From: an uncultured Collinsella sp.
Lineage (GTDB): Bacteria > Actinomycetota > Coriobacteriia > Coriobacteriales > Coriobacteriaceae
Assembly (NCBI GenBank): GCA_900541785.1
Contig: UQKY01000031.1
Coordinates: 1-23,116, forward strand
Length of the DNA stretch: 23,116 nucleotides
Direction: 5' to 3'
The notes under the pieces were generated by a model that had not been told where the DNA came from, searched no databases, and saw only the letters and a program-made list of their open reading frames with translations. This document shows positions 5,938-13,660 of this stretch, in pieces. Numbering within the stretch: position 1 is the first letter of the stretch; every line of letters begins with the position of its first letter. The translations under genes and the position numbers were made by a program.

Positions 5938-8022
5938 ATGGATACTACCGATAGCGCCTATGGCGACAAACTCATCCGTCTCGATACGTTCGATACCGCC
6001 GTGGCGGTCGACCCCAGCGCCGAGGACGACGCCAAGCGTCGGTTTATGACGCTTATTCTCCAGACGGCCCACCGCAACAACGGCAACATCGGGCACGTGC
6101 TGCGCGCGACCAACACGAGCGGCGAGGTCTTTGCCGTCAAGCTACTCAAGGACAACGCCATCCTTTCCGGCCAAGCCCCCGACCGCTCCGCCGAGCAATC
6201 GGCCGCGCACCTGGCCAACACCGCTGCGCTGTTCGAGGAGTACCGTCATCTGTGTACCGTCTCGCACCTGCGCGGATTTCCGCGCGCCTATGGCTACGGA
6301 TCGTGCGAGGATGACCCGCTCATCCTCATGGAGTGGGTCGAGGGCACCTCGCTCAAGCAGGCGCTGCCCCTGCTTCCGCACGACGCCTCGGGCGGGCTGA
6401 CCACCCAGATGGTCGCCGCCGTCGGAAACGCCGTGCTTCGTGCGCTCTTGATGACCCAAGGCCTCGTGAATCCGGTCATTCATCGCGACCTGTCGCCTGC
6501 CAATATCATGTTCCGCACCACCAGCCGAACGCTCGAGCAGCAGATTGCCGATTGCTCCTTTGACCCCTGCCTCATCGACATGGGCTCCGCGACCATGGCT
6601 CTCGGCGACGACACGATCACCCGGCGCGCCGACATCTGGCGTTTTGCCACGCCCGCATACGCCGCGCCCGAGATGCTCACGCAGGATATCGAAGGCATCG
6701 CGGCCCTTCGCCGTTCGCCGGCAATCGACGTCTATGCGCTTTCGAGCATTCTGTACCAGCTCTACAGCGGTCGCAAACCGTTCGATGTCGAGTCGACGGG
6801 TGCCGCGGCAACCGGCTCGTTCTACCTCATAAAGACCAAGACCAAGCCGGCACCGCTCGAGCCGCGATGCGAGGGCGATGAGGCGCTCGTCCAGATCATC
6901 ATGAAAGGCATCTCGGTCGAACAGGGCGATCGCCCTACCGAGCAGCAGATGCTCGAGGTGCTCTCGACATACCTCCCCGCTGCAGAATCTGAGGACCGCG
7001 AGGGCGCGGGCAATGACGCCGTAATCGACATCGACTCCGGTACGCACCTTAAGGTCGACGTCGCCGACGAGCGCGCGCGAGAGATCCTGGAGCAGGCCCG
7101 GCACGATGCCATGACCCGCCGCCGCTTTATTATCGGTGGCGTTGTCGCAGCCGTTGCGGGGCTTGGCGTTATCGGGGCGGCAACCCATGGCTTTGGCATC
7201 CCCGACTACCTGGACGGCATCCGCGGTTCGCTTGACGACTACACCTGGGATCAGCTGCAGGAGATTTCGCTCAAGATTAAGGCCGCCGAGACCCGTAGCG
7301 AGGCACGCGAGATTGCCAAGCGCTATCACCTGCTCGATGCCGATGGGCATATCCCCTATCCGTGTACCAAGCGTGTCACGCTCACCAACGGGCTGCAGGT
7401 TGGCGCGCAGCTTGTGGGCATCCGCCACGATGAGCTTCTGGACGGGACGGGCAAGGCCGGACTGACGTTTATGTTCGACGCGGGTATTGCCGAGCGCAAC
7501 GCTGCGGCTGAACCGCCGAGCGCCGGCTGGGCAGATTGCGAGCTGCGGAAATGGCTCAACGGCGACGGCCTTAAGCTGCTGCCCAGCGAGTTGCGCGCAC
7601 TCATCAAATCTGTCAAAAAGATCTCGAATAACGCTGGCGCCGCCAACAGTGCATCGTGTCTGAGCGAGTTGCCCGCAACCCTTTGGCTGCCCGCCATGGT
7701 CGAGTTGTGCGGTACGCAACCGCCCGATTCGTTTGCCAAGGACTATCACTACCTGGCAGACATCTACAACGGCGAGGGCAAGGAGTATCAGCTCTTCCGC
7801 GAGCTCAAGGTGAGCCCGTATTCCACGAACGAGACGATGGTCCGCCAGTGGAAGGGCAAGGACACCTGCTGGTGGGAGCGCACGGTGAGCCCCGACTCAT
7901 CGGAGACCGAAGGCACGCTCTATTTGAATCGCGTTGGACACGACGGCAACGTCTTTACGTACGCAACGCCTGCGGACAAGCCAAACAAACGAACCTGTGT
8001 GATCCCCGGATTCTGTATCTAG
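5938..8022 (+). CDS. Membrane Ser/Thr protein kinase with C-terminal DUF6273-like domain
   Basis: This 694-residue protein carries a eukaryotic-like Ser/Thr kinase domain (about 35-345). It has AVK with the ATP-anchoring lysine K68, the catalytic loop HRDLSPANIMF (182-192), DMG (214-216) in place of the usual DFG, APE (243-245) and DVYALSSILYQLYSGRKPF (264-282). A charged linker is followed by RRRF and one membrane helix (about 397-417). The rest (about 420-694) should be outside the cell. WADCELRKWLNGD (531-543) and the C-terminal layout recall DUF6273, a domain of secreted or surface proteins; this is from memory. The start is ATG 5938 with AAAGGA just upstream. With the preceding FHA gene it suggests a phosphosignalling unit that reads an external cue. 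The catalytic lysine and both key aspartates are present, so activity is likely despite DMG. Confidence 0.88.
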   Translation: MDTTDSAYGDKLIRLDTFDTAVAVDPSAEDDAKRRFMTLILQTAHRNNGNIGHVLRATNTSGEVFAVKLLKDNAILSGQAPDRSAEQSAAHLANTAALFEEYRHLCTVSHLRGFPRAYGYGSCEDDPLILMEWVEGTSLKQALPLLPHDASGGLTTQMVAAVGNAVLRALLMTQGLVNPVIHRDLSPANIMFRTTSRTLEQQIADCSFDPCLIDMGSATMALGDDTITRRADIWRFATPAYAAPEMLTQDIEGIAALRRSPAIDVYALSSILYQLYSGRKPFDVESTGAAATGSFYLIKTKTKPAPLEPRCEGDEALVQIIMKGISVEQGDRPTEQQMLEVLSTYLPAAESEDREGAGNDAVIDIDSGTHLKVDVADERAREILEQARHDAMTRRRFIIGGVVAAVAGLGVIGAATHGFGIPDYLDGIRGSLDDYTWDQLQEISLKIKAAETRSEAREIAKRYHLLDADGHIPYPCTKRVTLTNGLQVGAQLVGIRHDELLDGTGKAGLTFMFDAGIAERNAAAEPPSAGWADCELRKWLNGDGLKLLPSELRALIKSVKKISNNAGAANSASCLSELPATLWLPAMVELCGTQPPDSFAKDYHYLADIYNGEGKEYQLFRELKVSPYSTNETMVRQWKGKDTCWWERTVSPDSSETEGTLYLNRVGHDGNVFTYATPADKPNKRTCVIPGFCI

Positions 8023-8064
8023 AGAGCGGGCGTCTTGCCGTGACGGGACCCCTCCCCGGCAATT

Positions 8065-8201
8065 GTCTCGATCTGTAACACTAGCTCGGCAGATACAGGT
8101 CTAGATGTTACAGAACGAGACAAACCCCAACCCTGCGAGACAACATCTCAATCTGTAACATCTAGCAGGCAAAACGGTCCTCAGATGTTACAGATTGAGA
8201 T
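8065..8201. repeat. TGTAACA palindrome array, 2 units
   Basis: Units lie at 8065-8121 and 8145-8201, exactly 80 bp apart, between the kinase and the copper operon. The second unit starts ATCTCA and ends TGAGAT, so its outermost pair is A-T instead of the usual G-C and the dyad is kept. Loops are 25 nt and the spacer 23 nt. Confidence 0.9.
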
Positions 8202-8240
8202 GATTGGTTGGGACGGTTCATCGGCCAACCAACCACCCTC

Positions 8241-8249
8241 ATCTGTAAC
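8241..8249 (+). repeat. Solitary ATCTGTAAC half-site
   Basis: A nine-base match to the left arm lies 40 bp after the preceding array and 40 bp before the copA operator. In an 80-bp register it would be expected at 8231-8239, so it is shifted by 10 bp. No right arm follows. It is probably the remnant of a third unit. Confidence 0.4.
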
Positions 8250-8280
8250 GAAATGTCATACATTTCTTTCTGTACTGGAC

Positions 8281-8306
8281 ACCCCCAGGGGGTATGGGTG
8301 TATAGT
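8281..8306 (+). promoter_or_regulatory. CsoR-type operator and -10 box of the copA promoter
   Basis: ACCCCCAGGGGGT (8281-8293) is a G-tract palindrome flanked by TAT, the usual form of a CsoR operator. It is followed at 8301-8306 by TATAGT, a good -10 box. The operator lies in the -35/-10 region, so a bound repressor would block polymerase. A csoR-like gene is the last of the three genes downstream. The -35 box is weak, as is common in regulated promoters. Confidence 0.75.
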
Positions 8307-8353
8307 ATCGGCAGGTTAACAATTCCAACACCGAACCACGGAAAGGAGCAGCC

Positions 8354-10699
8354 ATGGCTCAAGATAAGTTCGACGTGGGCGGCATGACATGCGCCGCCTG
8401 CCAGGCGCATGTGGACCGCGCCGTGAGCAAGCTCGACGGCGTCGAGAGCGTCGCGGTCAACCTGCTCGCCGGTTCCATGATGGTCGACTATGACCCCGCG
8501 CAGGTCTCCCCCGACGATATCTGCACCGCCGTCGACCGTGCCGGCTACTCGGCCTCGCCCGTCGATGCGGGCACCGGTGCCGCCGGCTCAAGCGGCAGCT
8601 CGCAGGCCAGGTCTGGCGTCACCCATATGGAGTCGCCGACCAAAAAGTTGGAGGCCGCCGCCTCTGCCATGCGCACCCGCCTCATCATCTCGATCGTATT
8701 CCTCATCCCACTGTTCTACATAGGCATGGGGCACATGCTCGGCTGGCCGCTGCCCGGCATCTTCACGGACCACATCCACAGCATGACGCTCGCCCTCACC
8801 GAGCTCGTCTTGCTCATCCCCATCGTCTATGTCAACGACGCGTACTTTATCAACGGGTTTAAATCGCTCGCGCACGGCGCACCCACCATGGACGCCCTTA
8901 TTGCCGTGGGCGCCACCGCCTCCATCGCCTGGTCGCTCTACGCCATGTTCATCATGGCCGACCAATTAGCCGCGGGTCAGGTCCACGAGGCCATGATGAC
9001 GAGCATGGACAATCTGTATTTTGAGAGTGCGGGCACGATCCTGTCGCTCGTTACCGTGGGCAAATACCTCGAGACGCGCAGCAAGTCAAAAACCGGCGGC
9101 GCCATCGAGGCACTCATCGACTTGGCACCCAAGACCGCGACCGTCGTTGCCGACGACGGCACCGAAACCACCGTCGACGTCGACAGTATCCTTCCCGGCC
9201 AGGTCCTGCGCGTGCGCCCCGGAGAGTCCATCCCTGTCGATGGCGTGGTGCTCGAGGGCAGCTCGGCCGTGGACGAGAGCGCGCTCACCGGCGAGTCCAT
9301 CCCCGTGGAAAAGACCGCCGGCGACACCGTCAACGCCGCCACTGTCAACCGCACCGGCTCGTTTACCTTCCGTGCCACACGCGTGGGCGCCGACACGTCG
9401 CTCGCCAAGATTATCCAGCTCGTCGAGGACGCCAACGCCACCAAGGCGCCTATCGCCCGCATGGCCGACAAAGTCGCCGGCGTGTTCGTGCCCGTGGTGT
9501 TCGTGATCTCGGCTGTGACCTTTGCGGCGTGGATGGCACTGACCGGCAGCATAAACGAGGCGCTCACCTCCGCCGTGGCCGTGCTGGTGATCAGCTGTCC
9601 GTGCGCATTGGGTCTGGCCACGCCCGTCGCCATTATGGTCGGCACCGGCAAGGGCGCCGAGATGGGCATTCTGTTCAAGAGCGCCGAGGCGCTGGAGAAT
9701 CTGCGCAGCGTGGGCACCGTGGTGCTCGATAAGACGGGAACGGTCACTCGCGGCAAGCCTGCCGTGACCGATATCGTGGTAGCCACGCGTGCCGACGGAT
9801 CGCCCGCCATGAGCGAAAAGGCGCTGCTCAAGCTGGCCGCTGCGCTGGAGCGCTCAAGCGAGCACCCGCTGGCCGAGGCGATTATGGCCGAGTGCGAGGC
9901 GCGCGGAATCGTCGCACGCATGGTCGAGGACTTTGCCGCCGTGCCCGGGCGAGGCGTTACGGCACGCGAGGGGCAGAATGTCATCGCCGCCGGCAACGTG
10001 CGTCTGATGGACGAGCTGGGCGTGAAGGTTCCCGCCGGCCTTGCCGAACAGTTCGCGGCCGAGGGCAAGACGCCACTGTTCTTTGCCAAGAACAGCGAAC
10101 TTGTCGGCACCATCGCCGTGGCTGACGAGGTCAAAGAGACGAGCGCCGAGGCCATCGCCGCGCTCCGCAAGCTCGGCGTCGACGTGCGCATGCTCACCGG
10201 CGACAACCGCGTGACAGCCGAAGCGATCGCCCGCCGCGTGGGACTGAGCAGCGAGCAGGTCATCGCCGACGTCCTCCCCGCCGACAAGGAACGCCACGTG
10301 CGCGAGCTGCAGGATGCGAGCAGCAAGGTCGCCATGGTGGGCGACGGCATCAACGACTCCCCCGCCCTGGCGCGCGCCGACGTGGGCCTTGCCATCGGTA
10401 CCGGCGCCGACATCGCCAAAGAAGGGGCAGATGTGGTTCTCATGCGCAGCGACCTCATGGACGTCGCCCGTGCCATCGAGCTGTCGCGCGCCACAATTCG
10501 CAACATCAAGCAGGACCTGTTCTGGGCGCTGTTCTACAACGGCATCGGCATTCCGCTGGCGGCGGGCGTGTTCTCCCCCCTCACCGGCTGGCAGCTCTCG
10601 CCGATGTTTGGCGCCGCGGCCATGAGCCTGTCGAGTGTCTGCGTCGTAAGCAACGCTCTGCGCCTACGAACCTTTAAACCATCAGTTGCGGTGAAATAA
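8354..10699 (+). CDS. copA: Cu(I)-exporting P1B-type ATPase
   Basis: This 781-residue inner-membrane pump uses ATP to export Cu(I). It has one N-terminal heavy-metal domain with GMTCAAC (10-16), then membrane helices. TGES (312-315) is the actuator motif, CPC (415-417) the transmembrane copper site, DKTGT (459-463) holds the phosphorylated aspartate, SSEHP (501-505) is the P1B signature and GDGINDSP (663-670) the hinge. Y728-N729 and M757 with nearby serines in the last helices fit the Cu(I) (P1B-1) subgroup rather than zinc or cadmium pumps. The start is ATG 8354 with AAAGGAG upstream. It is the first gene of copA-copZ-csoR, under a CsoR-type operator. The last codons (SVAVK) lie inside a 67-nt palindromic repeat, so the C-terminus appears to have been shaped by that element. 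Confidence 0.96.
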   Translation: MAQDKFDVGGMTCAACQAHVDRAVSKLDGVESVAVNLLAGSMMVDYDPAQVSPDDICTAVDRAGYSASPVDAGTGAAGSSGSSQARSGVTHMESPTKKLEAAASAMRTRLIISIVFLIPLFYIGMGHMLGWPLPGIFTDHIHSMTLALTELVLLIPIVYVNDAYFINGFKSLAHGAPTMDALIAVGATASIAWSLYAMFIMADQLAAGQVHEAMMTSMDNLYFESAGTILSLVTVGKYLETRSKSKTGGAIEALIDLAPKTATVVADDGTETTVDVDSILPGQVLRVRPGESIPVDGVVLEGSSAVDESALTGESIPVEKTAGDTVNAATVNRTGSFTFRATRVGADTSLAKIIQLVEDANATKAPIARMADKVAGVFVPVVFVISAVTFAAWMALTGSINEALTSAVAVLVISCPCALGLATPVAIMVGTGKGAEMGILFKSAEALENLRSVGTVVLDKTGTVTRGKPAVTDIVVATRADGSPAMSEKALLKLAAALERSSEHPLAEAIMAECEARGIVARMVEDFAAVPGRGVTAREGQNVIAAGNVRLMDELGVKVPAGLAEQFAAEGKTPLFFAKNSELVGTIAVADEVKETSAEAIAALRKLGVDVRMLTGDNRVTAEAIARRVGLSSEQVIADVLPADKERHVRELQDASSKVAMVGDGINDSPALARADVGLAIGTGADIAKEGADVVLMRSDLMDVARAIELSRATIRNIKQDLFWALFYNGIGIPLAAGVFSPLTGWQLSPMFGAAAMSLSSVCVVSNALRLRTFKPSVAVK

Positions 10700-10750
10700 G
10701 GCGTAACATGCTTAGCTAAACCGCTATTTAGTCCGTACTCCACCGCAACT
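10684..10750. repeat. 67-nt palindromic element overlapping the copA stop codon
   Basis: AGTTGCGGTG (10684-10693) and CACCGCAACT (10741-10750) are perfect inverted ends of a 67-nt element. The copA stop codon (TAA, 10697-10699) is inside it. The total length equals that of the element at 11027-11093, and both start AGTTGCGGTGAAATA, so they belong to one family. The inner part has diverged. Confidence 0.75.
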
Positions 10751-10778
10751 TTAGGTACTCAACGAAAAGGAGATAATC

Positions 10779-11000
10779 ATGAACTACATCGTTAAAACGT
10801 CTGGCCTCATGTGCGGCCACTGCGACGCCACTGTCGAGACGGCGCTGCTCAACGTGGCAGGCGTGACCGATGCCGACGCCGATCACGAGACCCAGACCGT
10901 CCAGGTAGAGTGCGCCGACACCGTGACCGCCGAGCAGCTCGCCGCCGCCGTCGAGGGCGCGGGCGAGAAGTTCCACGCCCTGTCCGTGACCGCCGCGTAG
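10779..11000 (+). CDS. copZ: Copper chaperone, heavy-metal-associated domain
   Basis: This 73-residue cytoplasmic protein is a single HMA domain with LMCGHC (10-15); C12 and C15 bind Cu(I). The length and a beta-alpha-beta-type pattern ending in the GAGEKFHALSV segment are normal for CopZ. Such chaperones hand Cu(I) to CopA and to the CsoR sensor. The start is ATG 10779 with AAAAGGAGA in front. It lies 79 bp after copA and 135 bp before csoR, in the same direction and most likely in the same transcript. Both gaps are largely filled by 67-nt palindromes, which could adjust expression of the three genes. Confidence 0.93.
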   Translation: MNYIVKTSGLMCGHCDATVETALLNVAGVTDADADHETQTVQVECADTVTAEQLAAAVEGAGEKFHALSVTAA

Positions 11001-11026
11001 CAGACGCCGCCTACTCAATCCTCAGA

Positions 11027-11093
11027 AGTTGCGGTGAAATAGTTCCTGTTTTAGCGCTTCAAGCCTGCAAACAAGAACTATTTCACCGCAACT
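11027..11093. repeat. 67-nt palindromic element between copZ and csoR
   Basis: The arms 11027-11050 and 11070-11093 are 24 nt each with one mismatch that still allows a G-U pair. They begin AGTTGCGGTGAAATAG. The loop is 19 nt. No T-tract follows. The family, size and ends are the same as at 10684-10750. In an mRNA it would fold very stably, so it could slow decay or protect upstream copA-copZ mRNA. Confidence 0.85.
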
Positions 11094-11135
11094 GACGGGG
11101 GCATCCGGAAGATCGACCAGAAACGAGGACCCGCC

Positions 11136-11408
11136 ATGATGGCAGACCATAAATCGGTGACCCGCATGCTCAAGACGGCACGCGGCCAGATCGACGGCAT
11201 TCTGCGGATGGTCGATGAGGACCGTTACTGCGTCGACATCTCCACGCAGCTCATGGCCACGCAGGCGCTTATCGCCCGCATCAACGCCGATGTGTTGAAG
11301 GCACACATCGAGGGCTGCGTCGCCTCGGCCATCGAATCGGGCGACGAGGAGCTCAAAGCCGCCAAGCTCGCCGAGATAGAGCGCGTCGTCGACAAGCTCG
11401 CCAAGTAA
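11136..11408 (+). CDS. csoR: CsoR-family copper-sensing repressor
   Basis: This 90-residue all-helical DNA-binding protein is of the CsoR/RcnR (DUF156) family. The metal ligands typical of Cu(I) CsoR are present: C32 (in RYCVD), H57 and C61 (in KAHIEGC). The usual N-terminal pattern of arginine and basic residues (VTRMLKTARGQIDGI) is also present. In the apo form the family represses copper genes; Cu(I) binding releases the operator. The ATG at 11136 (or the next codon, also ATG) follows GAGG by 7 bases. It is the last gene of copA-copZ-csoR, and a matching G-tract operator precedes copA, so the system is autoregulated. Copper rather than nickel or formaldehyde is supported by the ligand set and neighbours. 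Confidence 0.93.
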   Translation: MMADHKSVTRMLKTARGQIDGILRMVDEDRYCVDISTQLMATQALIARINADVLKAHIEGCVASAIESGDEELKAAKLAEIERVVDKLAK

Positions 11409-11418
11409 TTGGGGCATT

Positions 11419-11499
11419 GGGGACAGACTTCTTTGCACCGTCTTGGTGTTCCGGGGACAGGCATGTTTGCACCACATTGGTGCAGATTAACCTGTCCCC
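11419..11499. repeat. GGGGACAG / TTTGCACC stem-loops, two copies
   Basis: The second copy, 11453-11499, is a stem-loop with ends GGGGACAGG and CCTGTCCCC and an inner stem TGCACCA/TGGTGCA. The first copy, 11419-11452, has GGGGACAG, TTTGCACC and TTGGTG but lacks a matching right end. They lie just after csoR. The only T's after the second copy are CTTGCTC, so it is not a normal terminator. The TTTGCACC core also occurs at 568-577, and GGGGAC recurs near 16327. Confidence 0.65.
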
Positions 11500-11554
11500 C
11501 TTGCTCTAAATCGGGTATAAAGGCGTGCGGTATATCGAATGAAAGGCAATTTGC

Positions 11555-12028
11555 ATGAATGACTTTATGAAGGGTCGCAATGGTGCCGATGAACTCACCA
11601 TCGTGATGGGTTTTGCCGGCATCGTCATCGCGATGATCGGATCGATAGCCCGCATCCAGTGGCTCAGCTGGATTGCCATCGCCGTAATCGTGATTGGCGT
11701 GCTGCGCGGCCTGTCCAAAAATATCGACGCACGTCGCAAGGAGAACGAGGCCTTTGTCGCCACGACCGCCAATGTTCCCGGCTTGGGCAAGTTCGTCGCC
11801 AGCTTGGGCGGCGGAGCTGCAGCGGCCAACGCCTCGCGCGCAGCCGGTACTAGCAAGGAAGACTTTGAACGTGCCAAGCGCACAGCCAAGAAGATGTGGA
11901 AGGGTCGCAAGACCACGGCCTACCTCAAGTGCCCCAACTGCGGCCAGATGCTGTCCGTCCCCAAGGGCAAGGGCAAGATCCGCGTCACCTGCCCCAAGTG
12001 CCACGCCAAGATGGAGACGCGCTCCTAG
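11555..12028 (+). CDS. Two-helix membrane protein with C-terminal zinc ribbon
   Basis: This 157-residue protein has two hydrophobic helices (about 14-32 and 36-53), then a soluble basic region with an alanine-glycine stretch (about 74-98), and a CPNCG...CPKCH zinc ribbon (C126, C129, C146, C149). The N-terminal part is very short, so both the ribbon and the N-terminus probably face the cytoplasm. I do not recognise a specific family; similar small zinc-ribbon membrane proteins are common and mostly uncharacterised. The start is ATG 11555 with GAAAGG 8 bases upstream. It stands alone between csoR and a shared terminator, so it is probably its own transcription unit. It is a real gene on the evidence of codon use, ribosome binding site and intact metal motif. 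The function is unknown. Confidence 0.8.
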   Translation: MNDFMKGRNGADELTIVMGFAGIVIAMIGSIARIQWLSWIAIAVIVIGVLRGLSKNIDARRKENEAFVATTANVPGLGKFVASLGGGAAAANASRAAGTSKEDFERAKRTAKKMWKGRKTTAYLKCPNCGQMLSVPKGKGKIRVTCPKCHAKMETRS

Positions 12029-12050
12029 CCGCTACACCATAGGACAAAAT

Positions 12051-12086
12051 AAAAGCCGAGGCCTCGCGTTGAGACCTCGGCTTTTT
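12051..12086. terminator. Bidirectional intrinsic terminator between convergent genes
   Basis: AAAAGCCGAGG (12051-12061) pairs with CCTCGGCTTTT (12075-12085). T-tracts lie on both strands (CTTTTT on plus, CTTTTATTTT on minus). It sits between the zinc-ribbon gene (plus, ends 12028) and the amidohydrolase (minus, ends 12138), and fits termination of both. Confidence 0.9.
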
Positions 12087-12137
12087 GCATATGGCGGCAA
12101 GATTCGACGAGCCGGCTGTCCCCTGTCACACCAGCGC

Positions 12138-13508
12138 TTACGCTACGCCATCGCGGGCAAGCTCCTCAGCCAGCGCCTCTGCCGGCATGTCCATAATCGC
12201 ATCGAGCTCCGCGTCAACCTCGGGGATGCGCTTGACCTTTAGCTTGCGCGCCAGGTCACCGCGACACATCACATGCATCGGTTCGCGCAGAGCGCGCAGG
12301 TCATCGAGCGGGTTCTCACGCGTCACCAAAATGTCGGCCGCCTTGCCGCACTCGATCGTACCGGTCTCGTCACCCAGGCCCAGCAGCTCAGCATTGACCT
12401 GCGTGGCCGTGTGCAGCGCAAAGGCATTGCTCACTTTGACGTACTTGGCAAAGTAGGCCACCTCGCGCCACATGTCGTACTGCGTCACGAACGGGCAGCT
12501 CGAGTCCGTGCCCAGGCCCACTTTGATACCGGCTTCCAGCGCCGCACGGGCGCTCTCGATAATGCCCGAGCACACGATGTCACCGTTCTTCTTTTGCGTG
12601 TCAGTCGAATGAGTCTTTTCCGGATCGAGCAACACAAACGGCAGCGCCGGGCTGATCGTACAGGTAACGCTGGGCGCACGCCCCTCAAGCTGCGTACCCG
12701 CGGCGCCGCGGTACAGCTCCAGAATCTCAGGCGTCATCGGAGCGCCGTGCTCGATTGTGTCGACGCCGGCCTGAAGCGCGGCGCGTACGCCCTCGGTGCT
12801 CTCGACATGGGCCATGACCGGAAGGCCAACCTCGTGCGCCGCCTTGCACGCCGCAGCGGCAACCTCCACCGGCATACGCAGCACGCCCGGCTCGCCCACC
12901 TCGGTCGCATCGAACACGCCGCCCGTCACGAACAGCTTAATGACGTCGGCGCCGCGCGCATACAGGTCGCGCACCTGCTGGGCCGCCTCGCCGGGGGTAT
13001 TGGCGACCTGCGCAAAGAGGCCCGCACCGTGGCCACCCGGCACCGTAACGCCCGTTCCTGGTGCCACCAGACGCGGACCCTGATACTTACCGGCGTCGAT
13101 GGCGTTGCGCACGGCGATGTCGGCAAACAGCGGGTCGCCTGCACCGCGCACCGTGGTCACGCCGCTTGCCAGCTGCTGCTGAGCGCTGCCCTTGAGGACA
13201 TGGCGGACTATGGCCCGGCCCACGGGATTGTCGAGTTTCTTCATGAGGACGCCCGCGTCGCCCGCCGAGACCGGTTTGCCCGAACCGCACAGATGCACGT
13301 GCATATTGATGAGACCCGGCATGAGGTACGCACCGCCCAGGTCGATGACCTCGGCACCCGCCGGCGCCTGCGCCACGGCGCTCGGACCAATCCAGGTGAT
13401 AACACCGCGCTCAACGGCCACGGCCATATCGGGCTGCGGCTCCATATGCTCCGAGCCATCCAGAACGGTCGCATTGATAAACAACGTGGGACGATCGGCA
13501 GTCGCCAT
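12138..13508 (-). CDS. Metal-dependent amidohydrolase (imidazolonepropionase / Xaa-Pro dipeptidase-like)
   Basis: This 456-residue cytoplasmic hydrolase is of the amidohydrolase superfamily. Metal ligands visible are H70 and H72 (in NMHVH), K191 (in DVIKLFVTGG, the likely carboxylated lysine), H234 (in MAHVES), H254 (in TIEHG) and D335 (in GLGTDSS). The small beta domain is formed by the N-terminus and the C-terminal CGKAADILV segment. The layout is that of the dipeptidase/Xaa-Pro group, which cleaves amide bonds of dipeptides or cyclic amides; the substrate cannot be told. I prefer the ATG at 13508-13506, preceded by GGGAGGAG, over an upstream in-frame start whose extra 53 residues look unrelated to the fold. 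It stands alone: convergent with the zinc-ribbon gene and preceded by a palindrome array. Confidence 0.85.
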   Translation of the reverse strand: MATADRPTLFINATVLDGSEHMEPQPDMAVAVERGVITWIGPSAVAQAPAGAEVIDLGGAYLMPGLINMHVHLCGSGKPVSAGDAGVLMKKLDNPVGRAIVRHVLKGSAQQQLASGVTTVRGAGDPLFADIAVRNAIDAGKYQGPRLVAPGTGVTVPGGHGAGLFAQVANTPGEAAQQVRDLYARGADVIKLFVTGGVFDATEVGEPGVLRMPVEVAAAACKAAHEVGLPVMAHVESTEGVRAALQAGVDTIEHGAPMTPEILELYRGAAGTQLEGRAPSVTCTISPALPFVLLDPEKTHSTDTQKKNGDIVCSGIIESARAALEAGIKVGLGTDSSCPFVTQYDMWREVAYFAKYVKVSNAFALHTATQVNAELLGLGDETGTIECGKAADILVTRENPLDDLRALREPMHVMCRGDLARKLKVKRIPEVDAELDAIMDMPAEALAEELARDGVA

Positions 13509-13660
13509 ATCGAGCTCCTCCCTCTCAGAAAACTTCAACATTTGTCCATTATTACCCAGCGCGGCAGGATTGCTGCGGACATATCGGTTAACGGGAGGAA
13601 GAGAGAAATGTGAGGGCAAACGGAGGCAGCGCGGCGATGCTCCGGCCGTTCCAGCAAAAC
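13509..13660. other. Upstream region of the amidohydrolase gene
   Basis: These 152 bp lead to the palindrome array and should hold the amidohydrolase promoter. On the minus strand TAATAAT lies 40-50 bp upstream of the start and could be a -10 box, but no -35 match is seen. No gene. Confidence 0.3.

Noticed and set aside
12273..13613. A 446-codon open frame opposite the amidohydrolase
   Set aside because: The amidohydrolase on the other strand has all metal ligands; this frame is rich in arginine, histidine and alanine with no recognisable fold.
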